Source: Acholeplasmatales bacterium
GTDB taxonomy: Bacteria > Bacillota_I > Bacilli_A > Acholeplasmatales > Anaeroplasmataceae
Direction: 5' to 3'
Assembly: GCA_900770055.1 (NCBI GenBank)
Contig: CAAGJD010000194.1
Location: 1 to 13,903 of the forward strand
DNA: 13,903 bases
Shown here: piece by piece, positions 1 through 6,243 of the stretch
Position numbering within the stretch: the stretch's first letter is position 1
Layout of the letters: each line of letters begins with the position of its first letter
Program-made: the position numbers and the translations under genes
The notes under the pieces: model-generated
What the model was told of the DNA's origin: nothing
What the model saw: only the letters and a program-made list of their open reading frames with translations
Database searches by the model: none

Positions 1-2
1 CA

Positions 3-818
3 GTACTTGCTGCTGTTTCACCTGCCGTTGTATCACCACGAATGATTAAGTTAATAGATGATAAAATAGGAGAAACACATGAGGTACCAAAGCTTATTTT
101 AGCGAGCTCCTCTGTTGATGATATTTATGTAATAGTTTTATTTTATGCTTTTTTAGGCTTAGTAGAGAATAATACATTTAATGTTACTTCAATCACTTTA
201 ATTCCTGTTACTATAATTCTTGGTATTTTATTTGGTATAGCTATGGGATTTGTTTTATCATTAATTATAAAGAAAACTAAATTTAATTTAGCTATAAATG
301 TTTTAGTTGTCCTTTCAACAAGCTTTTTAATGATTGGTGTTGAAAATGTTTTAAAGCCTTATATTTCAATATCATCATTATTAGGTATATTGGTTATGGG
401 TATTATAATTTTATTTATGACTAAAGATAAAGCAAAAGACTTAAGTAAAGGCTATAATAGCTTATGGCTATTTTTTGAAATCATCTTATTTGTCTTAGTA
501 GGAGCTTCAGTTGATTTTAATTATGCAATTAATAATTCATTAATAGCCATAGCAATATTATTTATTGGTTTATTATTTAGAATGATAGGTGTATTATTAT
601 GCTTAATAAAAACAAATTTAACATTAAAAGAAAGACTATTTACAATGATATCCTATCTACCAAAAGCTACAGTTCAAGCTTCAATAGGTGGTATTGCCTT
701 ATCCTTAGGCTTGCCATGTGGTGGTATAATACTTACTGTATCAGTCATTTCTATTTTAATAACAGCACCTCTTGGAGCAATATTAATTGATACTTTTGGT
801 AAAATATTACTAAATTAA
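3..818 (+). CDS. Cation:proton antiporter (CPA-type), 3' part
   Basis: The reading frame is open from the window edge (first full codon at 3), so the 5' part of the gene is missing; the ATG at 42 is internal. The visible 271 residues begin with the segment SPAVVSPRM, followed by a Leu/Ala/Ser stretch and VDDIYVIVLF. This pattern is typical of the membrane domain of Na+/H+ and K+/H+ antiporters of the NhaP/KefB (CPA) superfamily, where a helix-breaking SPA-V-SPR segment precedes the ion-binding acidic helix. The rest is a run of about seven hydrophobic segments with a few short charged loops and ends at TAA, with no visible cytosolic NAD-binding (RCK) tail. Expected role: exchange of Na+ or K+ for protons across the cytoplasmic membrane. 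The exact ion is not readable from this fragment. It lies upstream of the intron-interrupted kinase gene with a 29-base gap and no clear terminator. Confidence 0.85.
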   Translation, partial: VLAAVSPAVVSPRMIKLIDDKIGETHEVPKLILASSSVDDIYVIVLFYAFLGLVENNTFNVTSITLIPVTIILGILFGIAMGFVLSLIIKKTKFNLAINVLVVLSTSFLMIGVENVLKPYISISSLLGILVMGIIILFMTKDKAKDLSKGYNSLWLFFEIILFVLVGASVDFNYAINNSLIAIAILFIGLLFRMIGVLLCLIKTNLTLKERLFTMISYLPKATVQASIGGIALSLGLPCGGIILTVSVISILITAPLGAILIDTFGKILLN

Positions 819-827
819 TGAATATTG

Positions 828-836
828 TGGTATTAT
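828..836 (+). promoter_or_regulatory. Extended -10 promoter upstream of the intron
   Basis: TGG followed by TATTAT forms a TGn extended -10 element just before the intron. An alternative pair lies slightly upstream: TTGATA at 787-792, an 18-base spacer, and TAAATT at 811-816. Either could transcribe the intron and the kinase gene. If the extended -10 is used, the start would fall around 843, leaving only a handful of exon bases before the intron. The upstream pair would leave a longer 5' exon. Confidence 0.4.
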
Positions 837-841
837 TTAAA

Positions 842-847
842 TAGGTG
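842..847 (+). other. IBS1, intron-binding site in the 5' exon
   Basis: TAGGTG immediately before the intron is the exact reverse complement of CACCTA at 1046-1051 (EBS1). The same bases are the core of the Shine-Dalgarno sequence of the interrupted gene, so the intron targets a ribosome-binding site. A possible IBS2 is TATTT (834-838), pairing with AAATA at 1020-1024; that pairing is only five A/T pairs and tentative. Confidence 0.75.
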
Positions 848-1045
848 GTGCGCTAGTTCGGTGCACATAATCTAGTAGGTGCGATTCCTACCTTGTAAAG
901 TTTAGCCAACAGCAAGTACTGAGTCCTTGGAGCCAAAGTGGTAACATTAGGTTTAAGCGTAGGATAGGGAACATACGAGCCGTAATGCGAAAGCTGTGAA
1001 ACTGTTGTAGCCTCGTTAGAAATATAGAGTGGTAGCTGATACTCT

Positions 1046-1051
1046 CACCTA
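1046..1051 (+). other. EBS1, exon-binding site in intron domain I
   Basis: CACCTA lies just 3' of a short stem (GAGT 1027-1030 with ACTC 1041-1044) in domain I, the usual setting of the EBS1 loop. It gives six continuous Watson-Crick pairs with the last six bases of the 5' exon (842-847). This pairing selects both the splice site and the DNA target during retrohoming. Confidence 0.7.
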
Positions 1052-1331
1052 AGTAGCAAGCAGCAATATTAAATCGAAATGGCAAGATTTAATAGGTACC
1101 ACCGGTGTTCTAAGGTGTGGCGAGTATGATAATGTGATTATGTGCATACCTAGGAGGTCCTATATAGGAGAAATCAAAATCGGTAACAAATCAATGCAAT
1201 GAGAAGGAACGATAGTCTATATGGGAAGTCGGATTTACTCATAGTACCAATGAAAGTAGTAATGATACTGGAGGGAAGGGGTAAACATTAATTGGTTTCT
1301 ATTTTTCAAAGCATAGGAGGTACGTGAGACT

Positions 1332-2612
1332 ATGAAGACTATGGAACAAGCGAAAGTAGAAATAGGTAACCAACAAGAAAGATTTGGAAAAGTAAACTCA
1401 TTAATGCAGTACATTAACGTTGATACACTGCGAGTTGAACACGCAAAGCAACCAAAAGGAAAGGCTTACGGTGTTGACGAGGTTACAAAAGAGATGTACG
1501 AAGAGCATCTTGAAGACAATCTAAAACTTCTAATTGAATCAATGAAGAAATTTTCTTACAGGCCATATCCGGTTAGAAGGGTATACATACATAAAGGTAA
1601 TGGTAAGATGAGGCCACTAGGAATACCAACTTATGAAGATAAGGTAGTACAAGGAGCATTTAGGCAAATCTTAAACTTTATTTATGAACCTTTGTTTTGT
1701 GATTTCTCATATGGGTTTAGAGAGGGAAAGGACTGTCATCAAGCTATCTTAGATGTCAATCATCACATTATGTTTGATAAAGTCAACTATGTGGTTGACG
1801 CTGACATAAAAGGATTTTTCGATAATCTAAATCACGATTGGTTAATCAAATTTCTAGAACACGACATAGCAGATAAAAATTTTATAAGATATATCAAGAG
1901 ATTTCTCATCGGCGGAGTTATGGAAGATGGAAAAATAATAGAGAGTGACAAAGGAACGCCGCAAGGTGGCCTAATATCACCTGTACTAGCAAATGTGTAC
2001 TTACATTATGTGCTAGATACTTGGTTTCTATGGCTAAAGAAGGAAAACATAATTCAAGGAGAATCATACTTAGTAAGATATGCTGATGACTTTGTAGTAT
2101 TATTTCAATACGAAAATCAAGCAAAGAAATTTTACTCTATGTTAAAAGATAGAATGGCAAAATTTGGTCTAGAGCTAGAAGAAAGCAAAAGTAGAATTCT
2201 ACCAATGGGAAGATACAAAGGAACAAAAGAGAGTTTTGATTTCTTAGGCTTTACACATATAAATGGAAAGACTAGAAATGGAAAATACAAATTGATTCAT
2301 CATACAAGCAAGAAGAAATTAAAGCAAAAGAAAGCAAATGTTAAGAAATGGATTAAAGAAAATATGCACGGTAGTATAAAGGAAATAGTTCCTAAGCTTA
2401 ATATAAAACTGGAAGGACACTATAGATACTATGGCATATTTGATAATTTCAAAGCGCTAGTAAGCTTTACAAGATTTGTCGTTGAGGCTCTTTACAGAGC
2501 ATTGAGACGTAGAGGACAAAGAGTAAGTTGGCTCACGAGAATAAAACTCCAACAAACGCTCAAATCTCTAAATTTTACAAGACCAAAGCTATATCTACTC
2601 TATGGCTACTAA
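1332..2612 (+). CDS. ltrA: Group II intron reverse transcriptase/maturase
   Basis: Multifunctional intron-encoded protein of 426 residues that helps the intron RNA fold and splice, and copies it into DNA after reverse splicing. The reverse transcriptase blocks are in order: MRPLGIPTYEDKVVQ (93-107), the first catalytic Asp in DADIKGFFD (156-164), GTPQGGLISP (208-217), the catalytic YADD (250-253) and FLGF (304-307). After these comes a basic maturase (X) domain, roughly 315-426, ending in a Lys/Arg-rich stretch. There is no C-terminal HNH endonuclease with cysteine pairs, so this is an En-minus protein, expected to use nicks or replication-fork primers for mobility. The ATG at 1332 follows AGGAGG (1315-1320) at a rather long 11-base spacing. 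The frame is intact with all catalytic Asp residues present. The gene lies in intron domain IV and ends 11 bases before domain V. Confidence 0.96.
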   Translation: MKTMEQAKVEIGNQQERFGKVNSLMQYINVDTLRVEHAKQPKGKAYGVDEVTKEMYEEHLEDNLKLLIESMKKFSYRPYPVRRVYIHKGNGKMRPLGIPTYEDKVVQGAFRQILNFIYEPLFCDFSYGFREGKDCHQAILDVNHHIMFDKVNYVVDADIKGFFDNLNHDWLIKFLEHDIADKNFIRYIKRFLIGGVMEDGKIIESDKGTPQGGLISPVLANVYLHYVLDTWFLWLKKENIIQGESYLVRYADDFVVLFQYENQAKKFYSMLKDRMAKFGLELEESKSRILPMGRYKGTKESFDFLGFTHINGKTRNGKYKLIHHTSKKKLKQKKANVKKWIKENMHGSIKEIVPKLNIKLEGHYRYYGIFDNFKALVSFTRFVVEALYRALRRRGQRVSWLTRIKLQQTLKSLNFTRPKLYLLYGY

Positions 2613-2623
2613 CAATTAGTGAA

Positions 2624-2656
2624 GAGCCGTATGCGGTAATACTGCACGTACGGTTC
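2624..2656 (+). ncRNA. Group II intron domain V
   Basis: This is the catalytic hairpin of the ribozyme. The lower stem pairs 2624-2631 with 2649-2656, a two-base CG bulge lies at 2647-2648, and the upper stem pairs 2632-2637 with 2641-2646. The catalytic triad AGC is at 2625-2627. The hairpin is 33 bases, one shorter than the usual 34, and its tip reads GGTAATACT rather than closing on a GNRA tetraloop. Confidence 0.93.
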
Positions 2657-2659
2657 TGT

Positions 2660-2717
2660 GAGGGGCCGGTAGATAAATACACTAAGAAAGGGTGTGAAAG
2701 TCGAACCCGGTCTACTC
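2660..2717 (+). ncRNA. Group II intron domain VI with bulged branch-point A
   Basis: The arms 2660-2669 (GAGGGGCCGG) and 2707-2717 pair over ten base pairs, including two G-U pairs, interrupted only by an unpaired A at 2714. That A is seven bases from the intron end, the expected place for the branch-point adenosine whose 2' OH attacks the 5' splice site. A short inner stem pairs ACAC with GTGT. Confidence 0.85.
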
Positions 2718-2726
2718 GACATTTTT

Positions 2727-3263
2727 ATGGACTATATGAAAGTTAACAATAATACATATGAAATAATTAAGCTTTTAGGTCATGGTAAAGGTGGATATTC
2801 TTATTTAGTAAAAAAGGATAATAATTTATTTGTATTAAAACAAATACATCATGAACCATGTGATTATTATACTTTTGGTAATAAGCTAGAAGCAGAAATA
2901 AATGATTATAATACATTAATTAAAACAGGTATTCCTATGCCTAAAATGCTAGATATAGATATTCAAAATGAAAGAATATTAAAAGAATACATTGAAGGAA
3001 ATACAATATTTGAGCTTGTTAAAAATGATCAAATGAAGGATATTTATGTTGAACAAATAAAAGCTATTGCGAATATATTATATTCTTATAATTTAAATAT
3101 AGATTATTTCCCAACAAATTTTATTGTTCAGAATGATCAAATTTATTATATAGATTATGAATGTAATAAATATATGGATGAGTGGAACTTAGAAAATTGG
3201 GGGATTAAATACTATAGTAAAACTAAAGAATTTATCGAATATTTAAACAATAAAAAGGATTAG
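2727..3263 (+). CDS. Small protein-kinase-fold protein
   Basis: Encodes 178 residues with the marks of a minimal kinase domain (protein kinase/APH/RIO-like fold): a glycine-rich loop GHGKGGYS (18-25), an invariant-type Lys in VLK (38), acidic residues at 55-57 as partners, a hinge-like KEYIEG (86-91), a catalytic loop IDYFPTN with Asp126 and Asn131, and a DFG-like Asp143 in IDYE. It is shorter than usual (about 250 residues) because the C-lobe is nearly absent after the second Asp. The substrate is unknown. The start chosen is ATG 2727, with a second ATG at 2736. After splicing of the intron, AGGTG (843-847) joins A2721 to give AGGTGA five bases before this ATG. A longer frame from GTG 2694 lies inside intron domain VI. 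The GH28 gene follows after 12 bases, probably co-transcribed. Confidence 0.75.
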   Translation: MDYMKVNNNTYEIIKLLGHGKGGYSYLVKKDNNLFVLKQIHHEPCDYYTFGNKLEAEINDYNTLIKTGIPMPKMLDIDIQNERILKEYIEGNTIFELVKNDQMKDIYVEQIKAIANILYSYNLNIDYFPTNFIVQNDQIYYIDYECNKYMDEWNLENWGIKYYSKTKEFIEYLNNKKD

Positions 3264-3275
3264 AGTGTATTAATA

Positions 3276-4523
3276 ATGAAAAGATTTCCAGATGGAACTA
3301 TTATTGATGAATGGTTTTTTGATAATAAAACACCAAGCATCGCTGATTTTCCAAATAAATATTATCTTAAAGATTATGTATTAGATAAAAATAAAATTAT
3401 AACTTTAGAATTTCAAAGCTTAATAGATTTAGTTCATGATAGTAATGGTGGATTAATTATTATATCAGATGGAATATATAAAACTGGTGCGATATTTCTA
3501 AAAAGTGGAGTTAGTTTATATATTGAAAAAAACGCTATTATTTTAGGTAGTGATGATATTAGTGATTACCCAGTATTAGAAACAAGGATAGAAGGAGAAA
3601 CATGTATGTATTATCCAGCCTTAATAAATGCTGATAATATAGATGGCATTTCTATTTTTGGTGATGGTATAATTGATGGGAATGGTATGAAATCCTGGAA
3701 GGCCTTTTGGCAAAGAAGAAAATGGAATCCTAAATGCCAAAATAAGGATGAGCAAAGACCAAGATTAATATATATTTCTAATTCAAAAAATGTAATTATC
3801 TCAGGACTTACTCTTCAAAATTCGCATTTTTGGACTACTCATATTTATAAATGTAATAATCTAAAATTATTAAATTTAAATATCTATTCTCCATATGAGC
3901 CTATTAAGGCTCCATCAACAGACGCAATTGATATTGATGCTTGTAGTGATATTTTAATAGACAGCTGTAGCATTAATGTTAATGATGATGGTATAGCCTT
4001 AAAGGGTGGAAAGGGTCCTTATGCTGATACTGACTCTAATAATGGTTCAAATGAAAGAATAATTATTAGAAATTGTCATTTTGAGTTTTGTCATGCTTGC
4101 TTAACCTGTGGTAGTGAATCAATTCATAATCGAAATATTATTTTAGAAGATTCAAATGTCATAAAGGCTAAAAATCTTTTATGGCTTAAAATGAGACCAG
4201 ATACTCCACAAATATATGAATATATAAGAATTAATAATATTAAGGGCTATGTAAATAATTTATTGTTTATTAAGCCTTGGACACAATTTTTTGATTTAGG
4301 GGATAGAGTTGATATTCCTCTTAGCTATGCAAATAATATATATCTATCAAATATTTTTATGGATACTAATTCTTACTTTAGTGTAATTAAAAAGGATGAT
4401 CAATATAAATTATCAAATTTTAAATTTGAAAATCTATTTATTACAGCCAACAAATCAGGCTTTAGCGATGAATTAATTGATAATATTGAGCAAATTAATG
4501 TAAATATAAAAATAAAAAATTAG
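3276..4523 (+). CDS. Glycoside hydrolase family 28 (polygalacturonase-like)
   Basis: Encodes 415 residues. The body is a series of short beta-rich repeats with many Asn/Ile/Asp (a right-handed parallel beta-helix), as in family 28, which hydrolyses alpha-1,4-galacturonic or rhamnogalacturonan links in pectin. The three acidic catalytic residues fit Asp216 in STDAIDID and Asp237-Asp238 in NDDGIALKGG. GSES (279-282) stands where many members have GHG, and Lys305 in LKMRP matches the RIK position. There is no signal peptide: the N-terminus is MKRFPDGTIIDEW. It therefore probably acts in the cytoplasm on imported oligosaccharides, perhaps as an exo-acting enzyme. The SD sequence is weak, which together with the 12-base gap suggests coupling to the kinase gene. 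The TAG stop starts a perfect inverted repeat. The exact substrate is not readable. Confidence 0.85.
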   Translation: MKRFPDGTIIDEWFFDNKTPSIADFPNKYYLKDYVLDKNKIITLEFQSLIDLVHDSNGGLIIISDGIYKTGAIFLKSGVSLYIEKNAIILGSDDISDYPVLETRIEGETCMYYPALINADNIDGISIFGDGIIDGNGMKSWKAFWQRRKWNPKCQNKDEQRPRLIYISNSKNVIISGLTLQNSHFWTTHIYKCNNLKLLNLNIYSPYEPIKAPSTDAIDIDACSDILIDSCSINVNDDGIALKGGKGPYADTDSNNGSNERIIIRNCHFEFCHACLTCGSESIHNRNIILEDSNVIKAKNLLWLKMRPDTPQIYEYIRINNIKGYVNNLLFIKPWTQFFDLGDRVDIPLSYANNIYLSNIFMDTNSYFSVIKKDDQYKLSNFKFENLFITANKSGFSDELIDNIEQINVNIKIKN

Positions 4524-4549
4524 TAATGACACTTATTATGTCATTACTA
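4521..4549 (+). repeat. Perfect 10-base inverted repeat after the GH28 gene
   Basis: TAGTAATGAC (4521-4530) and its exact reverse complement (4540-4549) flank a nine-base loop. The first three bases are the stop codon of the GH28 gene. No U-run follows, so it is a poor intrinsic terminator. A TATAAT box starts five bases later (4554-4559), so it could equally be an operator upstream of the DUF2130 gene. Confidence 0.7.
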
Positions 4550-4553
4550 AAGG

Positions 4554-4559
4554 TATAAT
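4554..4559 (+). promoter_or_regulatory. Candidate -10 box for the DUF2130 gene
   Basis: A perfect TATAAT lies 26 bases upstream of the DUF2130 start codon, just after the inverted repeat. No good -35 is visible at 16-18 bases (the best is TTATTA at 15), so if it is a promoter it may need an activator. The proposed transcript would start near 4566, just before AAAGGAG (4572-4578). Confidence 0.4.
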
Positions 4560-4584
4560 TATTAAAATTCTAAAGGAGAGCAAC

Positions 4585-6165
4585 ATGAAAAAGATTAGTG
4601 TAATTGTCAAAGAAAAAACAATATTAGAATTAAATGAGGATGCAAAAAAGGGCGATATAATTGACCTAAAAGATATTGTAGAGGTTGATAGTGATTATAT
4701 TGAGGCTGCAATTAATGAGGGTAAGGATAAAGTATATCTTGCTAAGCTTCAAAAGGAAAGAGAACTATTTGAAGTAGAAAAAAGAAATCTTCTTATTAAT
4801 TCTGAATCAAAAATTAAAGAGCTTGAGGTTTTAAATAAAAAGGCTATTGCAGATGTAAAAAATGAAAATGAAATTAAGCTTAAAGAAAATGATTTAGCTC
4901 ACCAAAATGAATATGCTGAGCTTTTAAAGAAATATGAGCTTTTAGCAAGTGAGCATGAATCAAAAATAAAAGAAAATCAATTACTTTTAGATAATAAATA
5001 TCGTGAAGAAATATTAATGCTTAATGCTAAAATTAAAGAGCTTGAGGTATTAAATAAAAAAGCATTAGATGATGCAAATAATAAAAATCAAATAAAGCTT
5101 AAAGAAAATGATTTAACTCATCAAAATGAATATGCAGAGCTTCTAAAAAAATATGAAATATTAGAATCTCAAATTGATTTTAAAGTTAAAGAAAATGAAT
5201 TATTATTAGATAAAAAGTATCAAGAAATAATTACTAGATTAAATAATGAAAAGCTAGAGCTTGAAATGAAGGCTAAGCTAGAGCTTGAAAAAACTATTAA
5301 TTTAACAAATGAAAATAAAAATAAAGAAATTGAGACTCTTAAGGCATCATTTATAGAAGAGAAACAAAAGCTTGAGGAAATAATTAATACCTACCAAAGA
5401 CAAAAGGCTAACCTAAATGTTAAACAAACAGGTGAGGATTTAGAGGTTTGGTGTGATAATGAGGTTAATTCCTATATGCAAAATGGTTTATTTAATTGTG
5501 TTTGGGAAAAAGATAATACTCCAATTAAAAATGATGATGAAATGAAAGGCTCAAAAGCAGATTTTATATTCTCAATTTATGCATCTAATGAGCATTTAAA
5601 GGATGAGCTATTGGCTAAAGTTTGTTTAGAAATGAAGGATGAAAATCCTGATTCCGTTAATAAGAAAAGGAATTCTGATCACTATAAGAAGCTTGATGAA
5701 AATAGAAATAAGAAGGAATGTAAATACGCTGTATTAGTATCTAACCTAGAATTAGATAAGCCTAATATCCTACCAATATATAAGGTTAGAGAATATGAAA
5801 ACATGTATGTTGTAAGACCAGCTTATTTAATGACTTTCTTAAATATGATTACATCACTTTCACAAAGATTTGCAAGCCTTGTTCTTGAAAGAAAAAAAGA
5901 AGATATTTTATTTAAGGATAAAGAAGAAATTCTTGAAGAATTTGATTCAATTAAGCATACTTACTTAGATAAACCATTAGATACTTTATCTAATCAAATA
6001 ACAACAATCCTTAACTCATCTAAAAGCATTAAGGATGCTGCAACTAAAATAGATGATGCTTGTGAAAAGATTAATTCTTCATATATTAGACAAATATTTG
6101 ATAAAATAGCACGTTTTGAGCTTAAATTTAATAAAATTAATAATAAAATTGACAAATTAAGCTGA
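4585..6165 (+). CDS. DUF2130 coiled-coil protein, predicted PD-(D/E)XK nuclease fold
   Basis: Encodes 526 residues. An N-terminal 65-residue region is followed by a long, highly charged coiled coil (about 55-275). The conserved DUF2130 (COG4487) domain covers about 280-425: GEDLEVWCDNEV, GSKADFIFSI, CLEMKDENPD and a final FASLVLERK. The family is classed with the PD-(D/E)XK nuclease-like fold, and Asp326 with Glu349-x-Lys351 fits that catalytic signature. The C-terminus (430-526) is again helical. The biological role of the family is not known; a DNA-processing or defence role is inference. The coiled coil contains two head-to-tail copies of a 73-residue unit. The ATG follows AAAGGAG with six-base spacing; the gene ends at TGA, showing that TGA is a stop here. 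The next gene lies 78 bases downstream behind its own promoter. Confidence 0.88.
   Translation: MKKISVIVKEKTILELNEDAKKGDIIDLKDIVEVDSDYIEAAINEGKDKVYLAKLQKERELFEVEKRNLLINSESKIKELEVLNKKAIADVKNENEIKLKENDLAHQNEYAELLKKYELLASEHESKIKENQLLLDNKYREEILMLNAKIKELEVLNKKALDDANNKNQIKLKENDLTHQNEYAELLKKYEILESQIDFKVKENELLLDKKYQEIITRLNNEKLELEMKAKLELEKTINLTNENKNKEIETLKASFIEEKQKLEEIINTYQRQKANLNVKQTGEDLEVWCDNEVNSYMQNGLFNCVWEKDNTPIKNDDEMKGSKADFIFSIYASNEHLKDELLAKVCLEMKDENPDSVNKKRNSDHYKKLDENRNKKECKYAVLVSNLELDKPNILPIYKVREYENMYVVRPAYLMTFLNMITSLSQRFASLVLERKKEDILFKDKEEILEEFDSIKHTYLDKPLDTLSNQITTILNSSKSIKDAATKIDDACEKINSSYIRQIFDKIARFELKFNKINNKIDKLS
4813..5250 (+). repeat. Tandem 219-base in-frame duplication in the coiled coil
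   Basis: Two adjacent copies, 4813-5031 and 5032-5250, each code for 73 residues starting IKELEVLNKKA and containing KLKENDL-HQNEYAELLKKYE. They are collinear without gaps at the protein level. The first part of each copy is very similar and divergence increases toward the 3' end. The unit length is not a multiple of seven residues. Confidence 0.85.
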
Positions 6166-6208
6166 TAAACATGCTATAATTGATTAGTAGATAGTCTACT
6201 TATATAAA
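6149..6208 (+). promoter_or_regulatory. Overlapping promoters with a palindromic spacer
   Basis: Two promoter readings overlap ahead of the membrane Rossmann/RyR-like gene. The first is an extended -10, TGC-TATAAT (6172-6180), with TTGACA at 6149-6154 at a long 20-base spacing. The second is TTGATT (6180-6185), a 17-base spacer and TATAAA (6203-6208). The spacer of the second holds the perfect dyad AGTAGA-tag-TCTACT (6186-6200). A dimeric regulator bound there would sit between the -35 and -10 boxes and just at the start point of the first promoter. This is inferred from sequence alone. Confidence 0.55.
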
Positions 6209-6243
6209 ATTTAAATAATTTTAGTTAAAAGGAGTGATTTATT

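Larger units (their letters stand above)
848..2720 (+). mobile_element. Complete group II intron (ribozyme plus maturase)
   Basis: The 1873-base element begins with the canonical GTGCG (848-852) and ends ...CTCGAC (2720). Domain I follows the 5' end, including a hairpin with arms at 875-879 and 887-891. The sequences around 1229-1282, ending in GGAGGGAAGGGG, have the look of the domain III/IV junction of bacterial introns. Domain IV holds the reverse transcriptase gene; domains V and VI follow it. The 5' exon bases TAGGTG (842-847) pair perfectly with CACCTA in domain I (IBS1-EBS1), which fixes the 5' splice site. The bulged A2714 in domain VI, seven bases from the 3' end, fixes the other. 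All core parts are present and the maturase is intact, so the element may be active. It lies in the same orientation as the genes and is visibly less AT-rich than its surroundings, a sign of recent transfer. Confidence 0.93.

Noticed and set aside
599..790. Plus-strand open frame inside the antiporter gene
   Set aside because: Wrong frame relative to clear antiporter residues, no SD, low-complexity product.
888..1085. Minus-strand open frame of 65 codons in the intron
   Set aside because: It lies over structured intron domain I; no SD, no protein-like composition, and the RNA explains the sequence.
1918..2124. Minus-strand open frame inside the reverse transcriptase gene
   Set aside because: It is the reverse of conserved RT blocks (GTPQGG to YADD) and has no start signals.
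2528..2746. Open frame covering the end of the RT gene and domains V-VI
   Set aside because: It overlaps the RT end and the catalytic RNA and has no SD.
6163..6165. Possible TGA-to-Trp recoding, as in mycoplasmas
   Set aside because: TGA ends the DUF2130 and the 68-residue genes at sensible places, and Trp is encoded by TGG throughout.
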